Program-made: the position numbers and the translations under genes
In this document: positions 17,017-25,443 of the stretch, piece by piece
How positions within the stretch are numbered: position 1 is the first letter of the stretch
How the letters are laid out: every line of letters starts with the position of its first letter
Notes under the pieces: model-generated
Told to the model about the DNA's origin: nothing
What the model saw: only the letters and a program-made list of their open reading frames with translations
The model's database searches: none
NCBI RefSeq assembly: GCF_900163715.1
Contig: NZ_FWFF01000020.1
Location: forward strand, 186,001-250,000
Source of the DNA: Brevibacterium yomogidense
Lineage (GTDB): Bacteria; Actinomycetota; Actinomycetes; Actinomycetales; Brevibacteriaceae
DNA: 64,000 bases
Direction of reading: 5' to 3'

Positions 17017-18419
17017 GCCTTCGACTTCGCGGGGCTCCGCTTCGACGTCGAGTCACTCTTCGCTGTCGAGTCGTTCTTCGCCGTCGAGCCGCTCTTCGCC
17101 GCGACGCCCGCCTTGGCCTTGCGTCCCGAACGGCCCGCGCCGCGCAGCAGCGTGCGCTGGTAGGCCGCGGATGCGAGCCAGAACACGATGACTCCCACAA
17201 CGGCCGAAGCACCTGCGGATGCGAGCCCCTCCCACCACTCGGCCTGGCCGGCGAGGTAGCGCATCGGCATGGCGACGGGTGCCGTGAACGGCGTGTACGA
17301 CAGCCAGAGCATGACGGTCTCCTGCGTCCGCAGCACGAGCGGTGCCAGCACACCGGCGACGGTGAGGAGGACGACGGCCGCATAGCCGATCCGCCGCACC
17401 CGTCGCGATGCACTCGTCGCGACCCATAGATGTGCGGAGAGGATGATGAATACCGTCATCAGCGCGATGAGCGCGAACCACCCCAGGACGGGGAGCAGAG
17501 CCATCGCGATCGTGGTCTGCTGACCGATCGACAGGCCGACGAGCAGCACGCCGGCGGCGATGAGCGTGAACGTCAGCGACAGCAGCGAGAGTCCGTAGAC
17601 GCGTCCCCATGCGGACGAGCGGGCGGGGATCGTGGAGGCGATCACCTCTGCGAGCCGGTTCCGCTTCTCCGTCCGGAGATTCTGGTAGAGCGCTGCTCCC
17701 AGCGTGAGGCCGGCGAGCGCGACGACGATGCCGAGGCCCCAGGCCACGGGATCACCGAGGACCGGTGCGACGGCGGGCTGCTCGAGGTAGTCGACCGGGA
17801 CCGGCTGGTTGAGCTTGTCGAGGATCGCCTCCGGGTCGCGGTTGAGCGCGAGCAGGGACGCGGGCTGCATTCCGGTCGGGTCGAGCACGTAGACCGCGCC
17901 CGCCTCGCCGCTGCGCAGCAGCGCCTCGCCTGCGGCCTGGTCCTCGACGGCGACGGCGGGGAGGCCGAGCTGCTGTGAGAACGCGTCCACCTGCTCCTGC
18001 GGCACGCCGACGATCGCGAGGGTGTCTGAGCCCTCGCCCTCGCCGGGGCCTGCGCCTGCCTGCTGGAATCCGATGATCATCGCGGCGATGACGGCCACGC
18101 CCAGCAGGAGGGAGGTCACGTAGAAGAGCGGGCTGCGGGAGACCGACGAGGTCTCCCGGTGGGCCACGAGATAGGCCGCCTGCGACGCGGAGAGATCGTG
18201 GAACTCGCTCACGAGGCCGGTCTTGGGCACTGCTGCGGGATCCGGTCGGTCCTCGCGCAGCTCCTCGGGGACCTCGTCCGCGTCGCCCACGTCGATGAAG
18301 TCATCGGCCAGGGCCTCGTCATCGATCGTGTCGTCGTCGACCGACGAGTCCTCGACCACCGGGTCGGTGGGGACGTCGTCCGTCGGATCGACCTCGTCAT
18401 TGCGCTTCTTGTCCACCAT
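17013..18419 (-). CDS. ABC-2 type exporter permease (NatB/YhaP-like)
   Basis: A 468-residue membrane subunit of an ABC exporter. An acidic cytoplasmic N-terminus of about 80 residues leads to TM1 (LFYVTSLLLGVAVIAAMIIG), a large external loop of about 110 residues, then five further helices from about residue 225 on. This is the NatB/YhaP layout. The C-terminus is a basic Ala/Lys/Ser tail with a repeated AKSDST-like unit. It starts 4 bp after the ATPase gene ends and overlaps trmH. The family exports sodium or unknown substrates; nothing here fixes the substrate. Confidence 0.85.
   Translation of the reverse strand: MVDKKRNDEVDPTDDVPTDPVVEDSSVDDDTIDDEALADDFIDVGDADEVPEELREDRPDPAAVPKTGLVSEFHDLSASQAAYLVAHRETSSVSRSPLFYVTSLLLGVAVIAAMIIGFQQAGAGPGEGEGSDTLAIVGVPQEQVDAFSQQLGLPAVAVEDQAAGEALLRSGEAGAVYVLDPTGMQPASLLALNRDPEAILDKLNQPVPVDYLEQPAVAPVLGDPVAWGLGIVVALAGLTLGAALYQNLRTEKRNRLAEVIASTIPARSSAWGRVYGLSLLSLTFTLIAAGVLLVGLSIGQQTTIAMALLPVLGWFALIALMTVFIILSAHLWVATSASRRVRRIGYAAVVLLTVAGVLAPLVLRTQETVMLWLSYTPFTAPVAMPMRYLAGQAEWWEGLASAGASAVVGVIVFWLASAAYQRTLLRGAGRSGRKAKAGVAAKSGSTAKNDSTAKSDSTSKRSPAKSKA
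17047..17100 (-). repeat. Three 18-bp tandem repeats coding for AK(S/N)(G/D)ST
   Basis: Units 17047-17064, 17065-17082 and 17083-17100 share GTCGAG..NTCTTCGC and encode the Lys/Ser-rich hexapeptide repeat at the C-terminus of the ABC permease. In-frame unit gain or loss would only lengthen or shorten the tail. Confidence 0.85.
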
Positions 18420-18423
18420 GTGC

Positions 18424-19323
18424 TTACACCGACTCCTTGAACAGGTCTGCGAGGTCCCGCTTGACCGGACCGAACGCGCGTACACCCTCAGTCGCGCGCA
18501 CGGCGGCGACCGCTTCGTCTTCCGCGACCGCGCCGAACGCGACCGTGTCCGCATCGACGACGACGTCGGTCGCGCCGGCGTCCTCCAGCGTCGATACTGC
18601 GGCATCAGCGGCCGCTGCGTCCGCGTAGCGGACCGAGTACGTCGTCGTGTCTCCCTGGAGGGAGTCGAGCGTCCCCTCCGCGAGGATCCGTCCGTGCGAC
18701 AGGACGATGAGATCGTCCGCGTGCTCCTGGGCCAGACGCCACTTGTCCGTCGTGAAGAGGACCGGCACGCCGGAGTCCGCATGGTCCTTCAGCAGCTGGA
18801 AGACCGCTGTCGCCGATTCCGCGTCCAGTCCGTCGAACGGCTCGTCGAGGAGCACGACGTCCGGGTCCGCCGCGAGGACCGCCGCGATGTCCACGCGCGC
18901 CACCTCGCTGCCCGAGAGGTGGCTCAGCTGGGCGTAGGCCCGGTCTGACATGTCGAGGCGCGCCAGGAGGGTGACGGCGTTCTTCTCCGCCGCTCCGAGC
19001 GTCATCCCGTGGAGGCGGGAGAGGTAGACGATCTGCTCGAGCACCTTCATCCGCGGGTAGCCGCCGCGCTCGCTCGGGAGGTACCCGAAGTTCTGGCGGT
19101 CGCCGAAGCCCAGCTGCGTGCCGGCCAGTTCGATCGTGCCCTCATCCGCGTCGATGAGGCCCATGATCGTGCGGACCAGCTCCGTCTTCCCCGAGCCGCG
19201 CAGGCCGACCACACCGGTGAGGCGTCCCGAATCGGCGGAGAATGAGACGTCCTTGAGGTAGGTCTTCCGGCCGTGGGAGACCGTCAACCCCTTCACTTCG
19301 AGCACTTGATCGTCCTTCTGCAT
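18424..19323 (-). CDS. ABC exporter ATP-binding protein (NatA/YhaQ-like) with altered H-loop
   Basis: A 299-residue nucleotide-binding subunit. Walker A is GLRGSGKT (residues 40-47), the signature is LSGSE (136-140), Walker B is VVLLDEP (157-162) and the D-loop GLD follows. The segment FGYLPSERGGYPRMKV is typical of the COG4152 (YhaQ) group. The switch histidine normally found after the strand following Walker B is absent: the sequence reads LFTTDKWRLAQEHAD, with Asp193 at the expected place. A C-terminal domain of about 80 residues follows. ATG 19323 is the first conserved start. It forms an operon with the permease. Confidence 0.88.
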   Translation of the reverse strand: MQKDDQVLEVKGLTVSHGRKTYLKDVSFSADSGRLTGVVGLRGSGKTELVRTIMGLIDADEGTIELAGTQLGFGDRQNFGYLPSERGGYPRMKVLEQIVYLSRLHGMTLGAAEKNAVTLLARLDMSDRAYAQLSHLSGSEVARVDIAAVLAADPDVVLLDEPFDGLDAESATAVFQLLKDHADSGVPVLFTTDKWRLAQEHADDLIVLSHGRILAEGTLDSLQGDTTTYSVRYADAAAADAAVSTLEDAGATDVVVDADTVAFGAVAEDEAVAAVRATEGVRAFGPVKRDLADLFKESV

Positions 19324-19432
19324 GTCGGTTGTGTGCACGCCGCAGCGAGCACACACGGGCAGACGCTGTTGGAACGCCTAGGTCAGTCTGCTGTCGTGCG
19401 GCTCCGCGAGCAAACCGCTCGACGCTGAAGTC

Positions 19433-19453
19433 AGAGGCTTCGCGGAAACCTCT
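19433..19453 (-). terminator. Weak hairpin after pyrE
   Basis: On the minus strand, a 9-bp stem with one G-U pair (AGAGGTTTC against GAAGCCTCT) closes a 3-nt loop, 16 bp after the pyrE stop. There is no U-tract, so this is only a candidate. Confidence 0.4.
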
Positions 19454-19469
19454 CAGCCGCCGATGGTTC

Positions 19470-20048
19470 TCATTCCAGGCCGAGGTCGTGTGTGCTCAGC
19501 GCTGCGAGGTACGGTACCCCGGCTTCCTTCTCCACACGCTCCTTCGCACCGGTATCGCGGTCCATCACGACGACGACGCCGACGACGTGGGCGCCCGCCT
19601 CACGCAGCGCCGCGACCGCGTCGAGCACGGAACCGCCCGTCGTGGAGGTGTCCTCGATGGCGATGACGCGCTTCCCCGCGACATCGGGGCCCTCGACACG
19701 ACGGCCCATGCCGTACTGCTTCGCGGCCTTCCGCACGACGAAGGTGTCCAGCGGGGTGCCGCGGACTGCGGAACGGTGCATGACCGCCGTGCCGACGGGA
19801 TCTGCTCCCATCGTGAGGCCGCCGACCGCCTGCACCGCGTCCGGGCCCTCCAGCATGCCGTGCTCGTGGAGGAGGTCGAGGACGACATCGCCCACGAGCG
19901 GTGCCGCCCGGTGCTCCAGAGTGACGCGGCGGAGGTCGAGGTAGTAGTCGGCCTCCATGCCGGATGCCAGGGTGACGCGTCCGCGGACGACCGCGAGTTC
20001 ATCGATGAGCGCGAGGAGGCGCGAGCGGTTCACAGCACTGTCAGTCAT
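19470..20048 (-). CDS. pyrE: Orotate phosphoribosyltransferase
   Basis: A 192-residue enzyme that couples orotate to PRPP, giving OMP in pyrimidine synthesis. The PRPP-binding motif VIAIEDTSTTGGS is near residues 126-138, and the substrate-contacting FVVRKAAKQYGMGRRVEG segment is upstream of it. Length is normal. ATG 20048 follows the dehydrogenase stop by 44 bp, so pyrE may be the last gene of a thioesterase-dehydrogenase-pyrE transcript. Its link with these neighbours looks like chance co-location rather than pathway. Confidence 0.95.
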   Translation of the reverse strand: MTDSAVNRSRLLALIDELAVVRGRVTLASGMEADYYLDLRRVTLEHRAAPLVGDVVLDLLHEHGMLEGPDAVQAVGGLTMGADPVGTAVMHRSAVRGTPLDTFVVRKAAKQYGMGRRVEGPDVAGKRVIAIEDTSTTGGSVLDAVAALREAGAHVVGVVVVMDRDTGAKERVEKEAGVPYLAALSTHDLGLE

Positions 20049-20092
20049 GCCCTCATCCTAGAACCGTCCGCCGCCGTCGGGGATCACGCGTC

Positions 20093-20986
20093 TCACGACC
20101 CTGCCGCCCGGCGTCCGCCGGAGCGCGCCTGCGCCTTCCTCCGCGCCATCCCGAATCCGCCGCTGAGGTCGCGCACGAGTGACCGCGGAACGCACTGCGC
20201 GAGGGCGTACACCGCCTTGTAGCGAAGGCTCGGCACGCTCACGACAGCGCCCGACCGTGCGTCGCGCAGCGATTCCGCGACCACGTCCTCGGCGTCCAGC
20301 CACGCCCAGGACGGGCCCGCGCGGCGCACCCTCATCCGATCGTGGAACTCCGTCTTCACGAACCCGGGCAGCACCGCGGTGACGGTGACGGGGGTGTCAG
20401 CGAGCTCGACGGCCAGCGCCTCCGTCGCCAGCAGTGCGGCGCTCTTCACGGATGAGTACACGCCGTAGGCGCCCAGCGCCGCGAGGGACGACACCGTGAG
20501 GATCCCGCCCCTCCCCCGCTCCTCCATGCGCCGGGCGGCGCGCACGCTGAGGATCGTCACCGCCCGCAGCATGACCATGTCGCTCGCGATGAGCCGTTCG
20601 TCGTCCGTGCCCCGCATCGACGTCTTGAGGCCGAAGCCCGCGTTGTTGACGAGCACATCGATCCGCACGCGGTCGATGAGATCCGCGAGGTCGTCGATCC
20701 CCTCCTGCGTCGCGAGGTCGACCACCCTCACATCCGCGGTGATCCCGAAGCCGGCCTCCAGCTCGCGGGCACACTCGTCGAGGGCGTCGCGTCCGCGGGC
20801 GGCGAGCACGAGGTCGTAGCCGTCGGCGGCGAGCTGTCGCGCGTACTCGCGGCCCAGACCGGCGCTGGCGCCGGTGATGAGTGCCCGAGGCCGGCCCTGG
20901 GACCCAGACGAACCGGCCACTGTCGAACCGGCCCCTGTCCGACTGGTCCCCGTCGGACCTGTCGCCGCCGAGTCGGTCGCCGTCAT
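20093..20986 (-). CDS. Short-chain dehydrogenase/reductase
   Basis: A 297-residue NAD(P)-dependent oxidoreductase. A Ser/Thr/Gly-rich N-terminal extension of about 30 residues precedes TGASAGLG, the cofactor motif; NNAGFG, the catalytic Ser (VSSLAALG) and YSSVK follow. The C-terminus is basic. The protein resembles SDRs annotated as DltE-like or fatty acid/ketone reductases, but substrate is unknown. Its ATG overlaps the thioesterase stop as ATGA, which points to coupled translation and a shared role in acyl metabolism. Confidence 0.86.
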   Translation of the reverse strand: MTATDSAATGPTGTSRTGAGSTVAGSSGSQGRPRALITGASAGLGREYARQLAADGYDLVLAARGRDALDECARELEAGFGITADVRVVDLATQEGIDDLADLIDRVRIDVLVNNAGFGLKTSMRGTDDERLIASDMVMLRAVTILSVRAARRMEERGRGGILTVSSLAALGAYGVYSSVKSAALLATEALAVELADTPVTVTAVLPGFVKTEFHDRMRVRRAGPSWAWLDAEDVVAESLRDARSGAVVSVPSLRYKAVYALAQCVPRSLVRDLSGGFGMARRKAQARSGGRRAAGS

Positions 20987-21897
20987 CCCGACTGGTCCGC
21001 TCGCTGCGAACCCTGCGGGAGCCGGACTGTCAGGGACTGCGCGCAGTGCGCGACCGGTCCCCGCTCGTCGTGGAAGACCCCGTGGGTGACGCCCATCCCG
21101 CTGTCGCCGAACGCGACGTCGATGTCCATCCCGACGGGGCCGGGAACCGGCTGCCGCATGAAGTGGAGGGTGAGGTCGACGTTGGGAAAGAACACCTGCT
21201 GCGGGTCCTCCCGCACGGCGAACCCGTTCATCCCGTCGCAGAACTTCACGAAGCCCGCATAGTCACCGTCGGCTTCGCCGTCGACCAGCGGCACGTCCGT
21301 GTCCGCCCAGAGCCGGCGCCGTCCGGGACGGCCGCCCGGGACCTCGGCGCCGGTGAGCGACCCGATGTACCCGCCGGGCCAGAGCTCGGACAGGTCCCGG
21401 GACTCACCCGCGTCCCGCGCGGGGAGGGGATCCACCTCCGCACCCATGACGGAGGACGTGTCGGATGCGACCAGCCGCCACACGCGCGCGGTGACGGACG
21501 TCCGGGGACGGCCCGGCACGGCCGGGCGCGCGGCTCGGTCAGAAGTGGCAGGGACCTCGGCGGCGCCGGTGTGCTCCGCGCGATGGACCATGCGTGCCTC
21601 GACCAGCTCGATCGTGCGGCCCGGGCGGACGACGTCGACCTCGATGTCGAACTCACCCGAATGGATGACGCCCAGGATGTCGAAGGTGATCCGGGAGATG
21701 AGCTTGGACGACGGGAGCGCGCGCTCCAGCTCGTGGATGACGAGGCCCGACGCGGCGGCCATGTGCTGCTCGCCGTCCTGCCACGCGCCCTGGGAGTGGA
21801 CGGTCGAGCGGAACGAGCGCTCCCCGGTGCGGACGAAGTACGCGTGCGGGACGGTCTCGCCGTCCGCGCCGATGTGATGGTTCAGTGCTGCAGGCAT
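20983..21897 (-). CDS. Acyl-CoA thioesterase, double hot-dog family
   Basis: A 304-residue protein predicted to hydrolyse acyl-CoA. Two hot-dog halves are suggested by HSQGAWQDGEQHMAAASGL plus ISRITFDILGVIHSGEF in the first, and the PNVDLTLHFMRQP and FGDSGMGVTHGVFHDERG region in the second, the latter typical of TesB-like thioesterase-family proteins. ATG 21897 is the natural start. A CCGAACGATCGAT word lies 12-26 bp upstream. It leads a small operon with the overlapping dehydrogenase. Confidence 0.8.
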   Translation of the reverse strand: MPAALNHHIGADGETVPHAYFVRTGERSFRSTVHSQGAWQDGEQHMAAASGLVIHELERALPSSKLISRITFDILGVIHSGEFDIEVDVVRPGRTIELVEARMVHRAEHTGAAEVPATSDRAARPAVPGRPRTSVTARVWRLVASDTSSVMGAEVDPLPARDAGESRDLSELWPGGYIGSLTGAEVPGGRPGRRRLWADTDVPLVDGEADGDYAGFVKFCDGMNGFAVREDPQQVFFPNVDLTLHFMRQPVPGPVGMDIDVAFGDSGMGVTHGVFHDERGPVAHCAQSLTVRLPQGSQRADQSG

Positions 21898-21983
21898 GAC
21901 ACCAATCTATCGATCGTTCGGCCCGATGCATGACCACCCGGCGCTGTGAGCGTGCCGCTGCCGCGCTCCGCTACGGTGGGGCC

Positions 21984-22775
21984 ATGCGCATCGCAACGTG
22001 GAACGTGAACTCGATCAGGGCCCGGGCGGAGAGGATCGGAGCATGGCTCGACCGCTCCGACGCGGACGTGCTGGCCATCCAGGAGCTCAAGTGCAAGGAC
22101 GCGCAGTTCCCGCATGAGATCTTCGACGAGCGCGGGTACGAGGTGGCGTTCCACGGACTCAACCAGTGGAACGGCGTCGCGATCGCGTCCCGCGTCGGCC
22201 TGGACGACGTGGAGATCGGCTTCGCCGGGATGCCCGGCTTCGGCGAGGACTCCGCGCTGGAGGCGCGCGCGATCTCCGCGGTGACCGGCGGTGTGCGCGT
22301 GTACTCCCTCTATGTGCCGAACGGCCGCGAACTCGACCACCCCCACTACGCCTACAAGCTCGAGTTCCTCGAGCGGCTGCGTGAGGTCGCAGCCGCTCGG
22401 CTGGCAGCCGACGGCGACGAGAGGTTCGTGCTGACGGGCGACTTCAACGTCGCACCGCTGGACGAGGACGTGTGGGACATGGAGGCCTTCGACGGCGCGA
22501 CGCACGTGTCCGATCAGGAGCGCGCGGCGTTCCAGGCACTGGTGGACGCGGGCCTCACGGAGACCTCACGGCCGTTCACCCCCGGCCCCGGCGTCTATAC
22601 GTTCTGGGACTACCAGAAGCTCCGCTTCCCCAAGAAGGAGGGGATGCGCATCGACTTCCAGCTCGCATCCCCCGCGCTCGCGCAGACCGCCACCGCCGGG
22701 ATGATCGACCGCGAGGAGCGCAAGGGCAAGGGCGCCTCCGACCACGCGCCGGTCATCGTCGACTACGACGTCTGA
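21984..22775 (+). CDS. xthA: Exodeoxyribonuclease III
   Basis: A 263-residue Mg-dependent AP endonuclease and 3'-5' exonuclease of base excision repair. Conserved parts are TWNVNSIRAR, the catalytic Glu in IQELKCKDAQFP, LTGDFNVAP and the terminal SDHAPV. ATG 21984 begins MRIATWNVNS, as in the family. A TACGGT box ends 6 nt before this ATG and there is no good ribosome site, so the transcript may be leaderless. Confidence 0.95.
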   Translation: MRIATWNVNSIRARAERIGAWLDRSDADVLAIQELKCKDAQFPHEIFDERGYEVAFHGLNQWNGVAIASRVGLDDVEIGFAGMPGFGEDSALEARAISAVTGGVRVYSLYVPNGRELDHPHYAYKLEFLERLREVAAARLAADGDERFVLTGDFNVAPLDEDVWDMEAFDGATHVSDQERAAFQALVDAGLTETSRPFTPGPGVYTFWDYQKLRFPKKEGMRIDFQLASPALAQTATAGMIDREERKGKGASDHAPVIVDYDV

Positions 22776-22811
22776 GGCGCCTCACGTCGATGCGGGAAGG
22801 GGCCCGCGTGC

Positions 22812-23327
22812 TCACCGCGCGTCGGCCAACCGCCAGCGCGGTCGGCGGCCCTGACCTCCCGTGTCGGTGACCAGCACGCGCAGCGGCTCCGCGAGGCGGA
22901 ACTCGTAGCCGCCGGCGCGAGCGGCATCGGCTGCCAGCCGGCGCTCGTCCGGATCATCGATCAGCAGCTGGAGATCGCCGTAGCGGAACGGGTTCTTCGT
23001 GAAGATCCTCCACCGCAGGATCCACGGCAGGTACTTGGGGCGCTCCGGCTGATCGACGATCCGGCTGCGTCCATGCGGGCTCTCGACGTCGATGAGCACG
23101 CTCACGCGCCGCTGGTCGTTGTCGTCCTGATGCTGGCCGCGCGACCGCGGCACGGTCGTCACGAGCACGCACCGGATGACCCCGTCGAGCGTCTCGTGTC
23201 CTGCAGGGGCCGGTGCTCGACCCGGCCGTGAGCGGCGGATCAGCCACAGCACCACGACGATCGCCCCGATCAGCAGGGCCACGAAGCCCGCCGCTGCGAC
23301 GATGAAGGCCAGGACTCCCACGTTCAT
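22812..23327 (-). CDS. Hypothetical single-pass membrane protein
   Basis: A 171-residue protein that I do not recognise. Residues 5-30 form a membrane helix followed by RRSRPGR, giving an outside N-terminus and a cytoplasmic globular part of about 135 residues. That part contains paired Trp and Arg (LPWILRWRIFTKNPFRYGD), which suggests a membrane-proximal or lipid-facing surface. It is convergent with xthA and divergent from the OmpA lipoprotein gene. Confidence 0.7.
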   Translation of the reverse strand: MNVGVLAFIVAAAGFVALLIGAIVVVLWLIRRSRPGRAPAPAGHETLDGVIRCVLVTTVPRSRGQHQDDNDQRRVSVLIDVESPHGRSRIVDQPERPKYLPWILRWRIFTKNPFRYGDLQLLIDDPDERRLAADAARAGGYEFRLAEPLRVLVTDTGGQGRRPRWRLADAR

Positions 23328-23615
23328 GCGAGTCGCTCAGGTCTCGTCGTGGCCGCGCTGTTCGCCGTCATCGGGTCCTCTCATCGGGAAGGTGCCACTG
23401 GGAGCAGGGCAGGGAAAGTGAGCTGGAGACAGAGACCCATGACGTGTCCGGAATCGGACGTTGGGGCGCAATCCGCCGGTGACGCTACCACCGGGATCAG
23501 AGCCAGAAGGCCGGATCAACCATCCGTTAACCTACAGTTCTCGCTAGTATCACCGCAGGTCACACGGCATACATTGAACATTGGACGACCGTTCGGCTCG
23601 TGTACTCTCGGCCCC

Positions 23616-25427
23616 ATGCACGCACTGACACGGCCTTCCCGACGCATGTCCGGGTGGAATCCGGGGCGCGCGGGCGCCCTGGTTCTCGCCGCCGTCCTCA
23701 CGCTCTCCGGATGCACCTCCGGAGGCGACGATGGAGGGGGTGACGGCGGAAGCGAACGGCACTCCGGACCAGACGCCGGCACGACCTCCGAGGCCTCGGA
23801 GGCACCACCGGCGGTCGTCGAGGAGGACGGCTTCCACCGCGCGAACACCCTGCCGGATCCCCTCGCGGAGCGCGTGGTGACCGTTCCCACGCAGGACGGG
23901 ACCGGCAGCGCGAAGCTGCAGATCGTCTCGCTCGACTCGGATGGTGAGCACGTCCGACTCATCGGTGCATGGCTGCAGCCGTCCGAGGGCGAGGGCCTGG
24001 CCTCGAACGCGCTCACCAGCTCTGCTGAGAGCGTGGGGCTGCGCCCGTGGGTGCGACTGGTCGACCAGGAGTCCAACACCCTCCTCGAGCCGCTTCAGCA
24101 CGACGGCGGCAGCGGCAACTTCGACCCCAGCGCTCCGGCGGACGTCTCGGAGGCCGGCCCCGCCCCGGATACGGTCCACAAGACCCAGTGCGTGTGCTCC
24201 GCCCTGGCCACGAGCGTGCCCGGCGATCCCAGCAGCGGTCCCACGGAGCTCTTCTACCTCGACTTCCCCGCCCCGTCCGGCGACCAGGTGGACATCCTCG
24301 CCGGCGAGCACCTCGAGCCCCTTGCGGATGTGCCCGTGAGCCAGGGTGAGGAGTTCACCTACGACACGGAGCTCACTCGCATCGCGAACAGCTCGTCGAT
24401 CTCCCAGGAGTTCCCGTGGGACTACGGCGCGGGTGCCACGATCTCCCGGACCCTCCCGCTCACCTCCACGGCGGAGACCGTCGGCGGCTCCTTCGTCGAG
24501 AAGGACCAGGAGATCACGCGCGTGAACCTGCCCGCGGACGTCCTCTTCGAATTCGATTCCGATGAGCTGACGGGCGAGGCCCAGGACATCCTTGACGACT
24601 CCGCCGCGCAGCTGGAGGAGGATGCCGCCGGGAAGACGGTCACGATCGAGGGCCACACCGATGACGAAGGTGAGGACGACTACAACCAGGACCTCTCCGA
24701 GAGACGCGCCGCAGCGGTCGAGGAGGAGATGGCGCAGCGCCTCGATGGCTCCGACATCACCCTGGAGACGGAGGGCTTCGGAGAGTCGCGACCAGCGGTC
24801 CCGAATCGTGACTCCCAGGACAGGGCGATCGAGTCGAACCAGGAGAAGAACCGGCGCGTGTCCTTCTCGTTCGAGTCCGTCGAGGACGTCGACGCATCCG
24901 TCGACGCCGGCCGTGAGCTGCCGGACATCCCGGACATGGAGAACGCATCGAATGCCACGTCGGAAGCGCTCGCGGAGGGCGTCATGACAGGGCGCGGCGA
25001 GGGCGACGATGCGGAGATCCAGATCGCCGTCACCGCCTTCGAGCGCACCGACGACGGCATCCGACTCGAGGCGCAGGTTCGCACGGCCTCCGGCTCCTAC
25101 GAGGCCGACGCACTGTCCGTGCTCCAGCCGGCCGCCGGCGACCAGCACTTCGGCCCCAACCCCTACGCGGGACAGTCCGAGCAGCCCAGCGCCGCGGACT
25201 TCAGCATCCTCGACGAGGAGGCGCAGACGCTGCTCTCCCCCACGACCGCGTCGACGACCGACTGCCTGTGCGCCCAGGGCTCGCCCCTGGGCACGGACCT
25301 CGCCGGCGAGCCGATCACCCTGTGGGCCCATTACCCGGACACGGAGCTCTCCGGGGACGAGGTCGTCCTGCGCATCGCGGACACCGCGCAGCTGCGCCTG
25401 CCGGTGCCCGAGGCCGCAGAGGGCTGA
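23616..25427 (+). CDS. OmpA-domain lipoprotein with duplicated flanking domain
   Basis: A 603-residue exported lipoprotein. The signal peptide ends in LSGC (Cys33). A Gly/Asp/Ser linker leads to a domain at about residues 65-260 and then an OmpA peptidoglycan-binding domain at about 305-430 (FEFDSDELT, TIEGHTDDEG, LSERRAAAV, NRRVSF). A second copy of the first domain follows at about 455-595. Both copies carry a CxC pair (TQCVCSA and TDCLCAQ). The protein would link the membrane to peptidoglycan. TACTCT at 23603-23608, 7 nt before ATG 23616, and TTGGAC at 23581 with a 16-bp spacer suggest leaderless transcription. ATG 23649 is an alternative start. Confidence 0.83.
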   Translation: MHALTRPSRRMSGWNPGRAGALVLAAVLTLSGCTSGGDDGGGDGGSERHSGPDAGTTSEASEAPPAVVEEDGFHRANTLPDPLAERVVTVPTQDGTGSAKLQIVSLDSDGEHVRLIGAWLQPSEGEGLASNALTSSAESVGLRPWVRLVDQESNTLLEPLQHDGGSGNFDPSAPADVSEAGPAPDTVHKTQCVCSALATSVPGDPSSGPTELFYLDFPAPSGDQVDILAGEHLEPLADVPVSQGEEFTYDTELTRIANSSSISQEFPWDYGAGATISRTLPLTSTAETVGGSFVEKDQEITRVNLPADVLFEFDSDELTGEAQDILDDSAAQLEEDAAGKTVTIEGHTDDEGEDDYNQDLSERRAAAVEEEMAQRLDGSDITLETEGFGESRPAVPNRDSQDRAIESNQEKNRRVSFSFESVEDVDASVDAGRELPDIPDMENASNATSEALAEGVMTGRGEGDDAEIQIAVTAFERTDDGIRLEAQVRTASGSYEADALSVLQPAAGDQHFGPNPYAGQSEQPSAADFSILDEEAQTLLSPTTASTTDCLCAQGSPLGTDLAGEPITLWAHYPDTELSGDEVVLRIADTAQLRLPVPEAAEG

Positions 25428-25443
25428 GGGAGGGCCGCTCACG

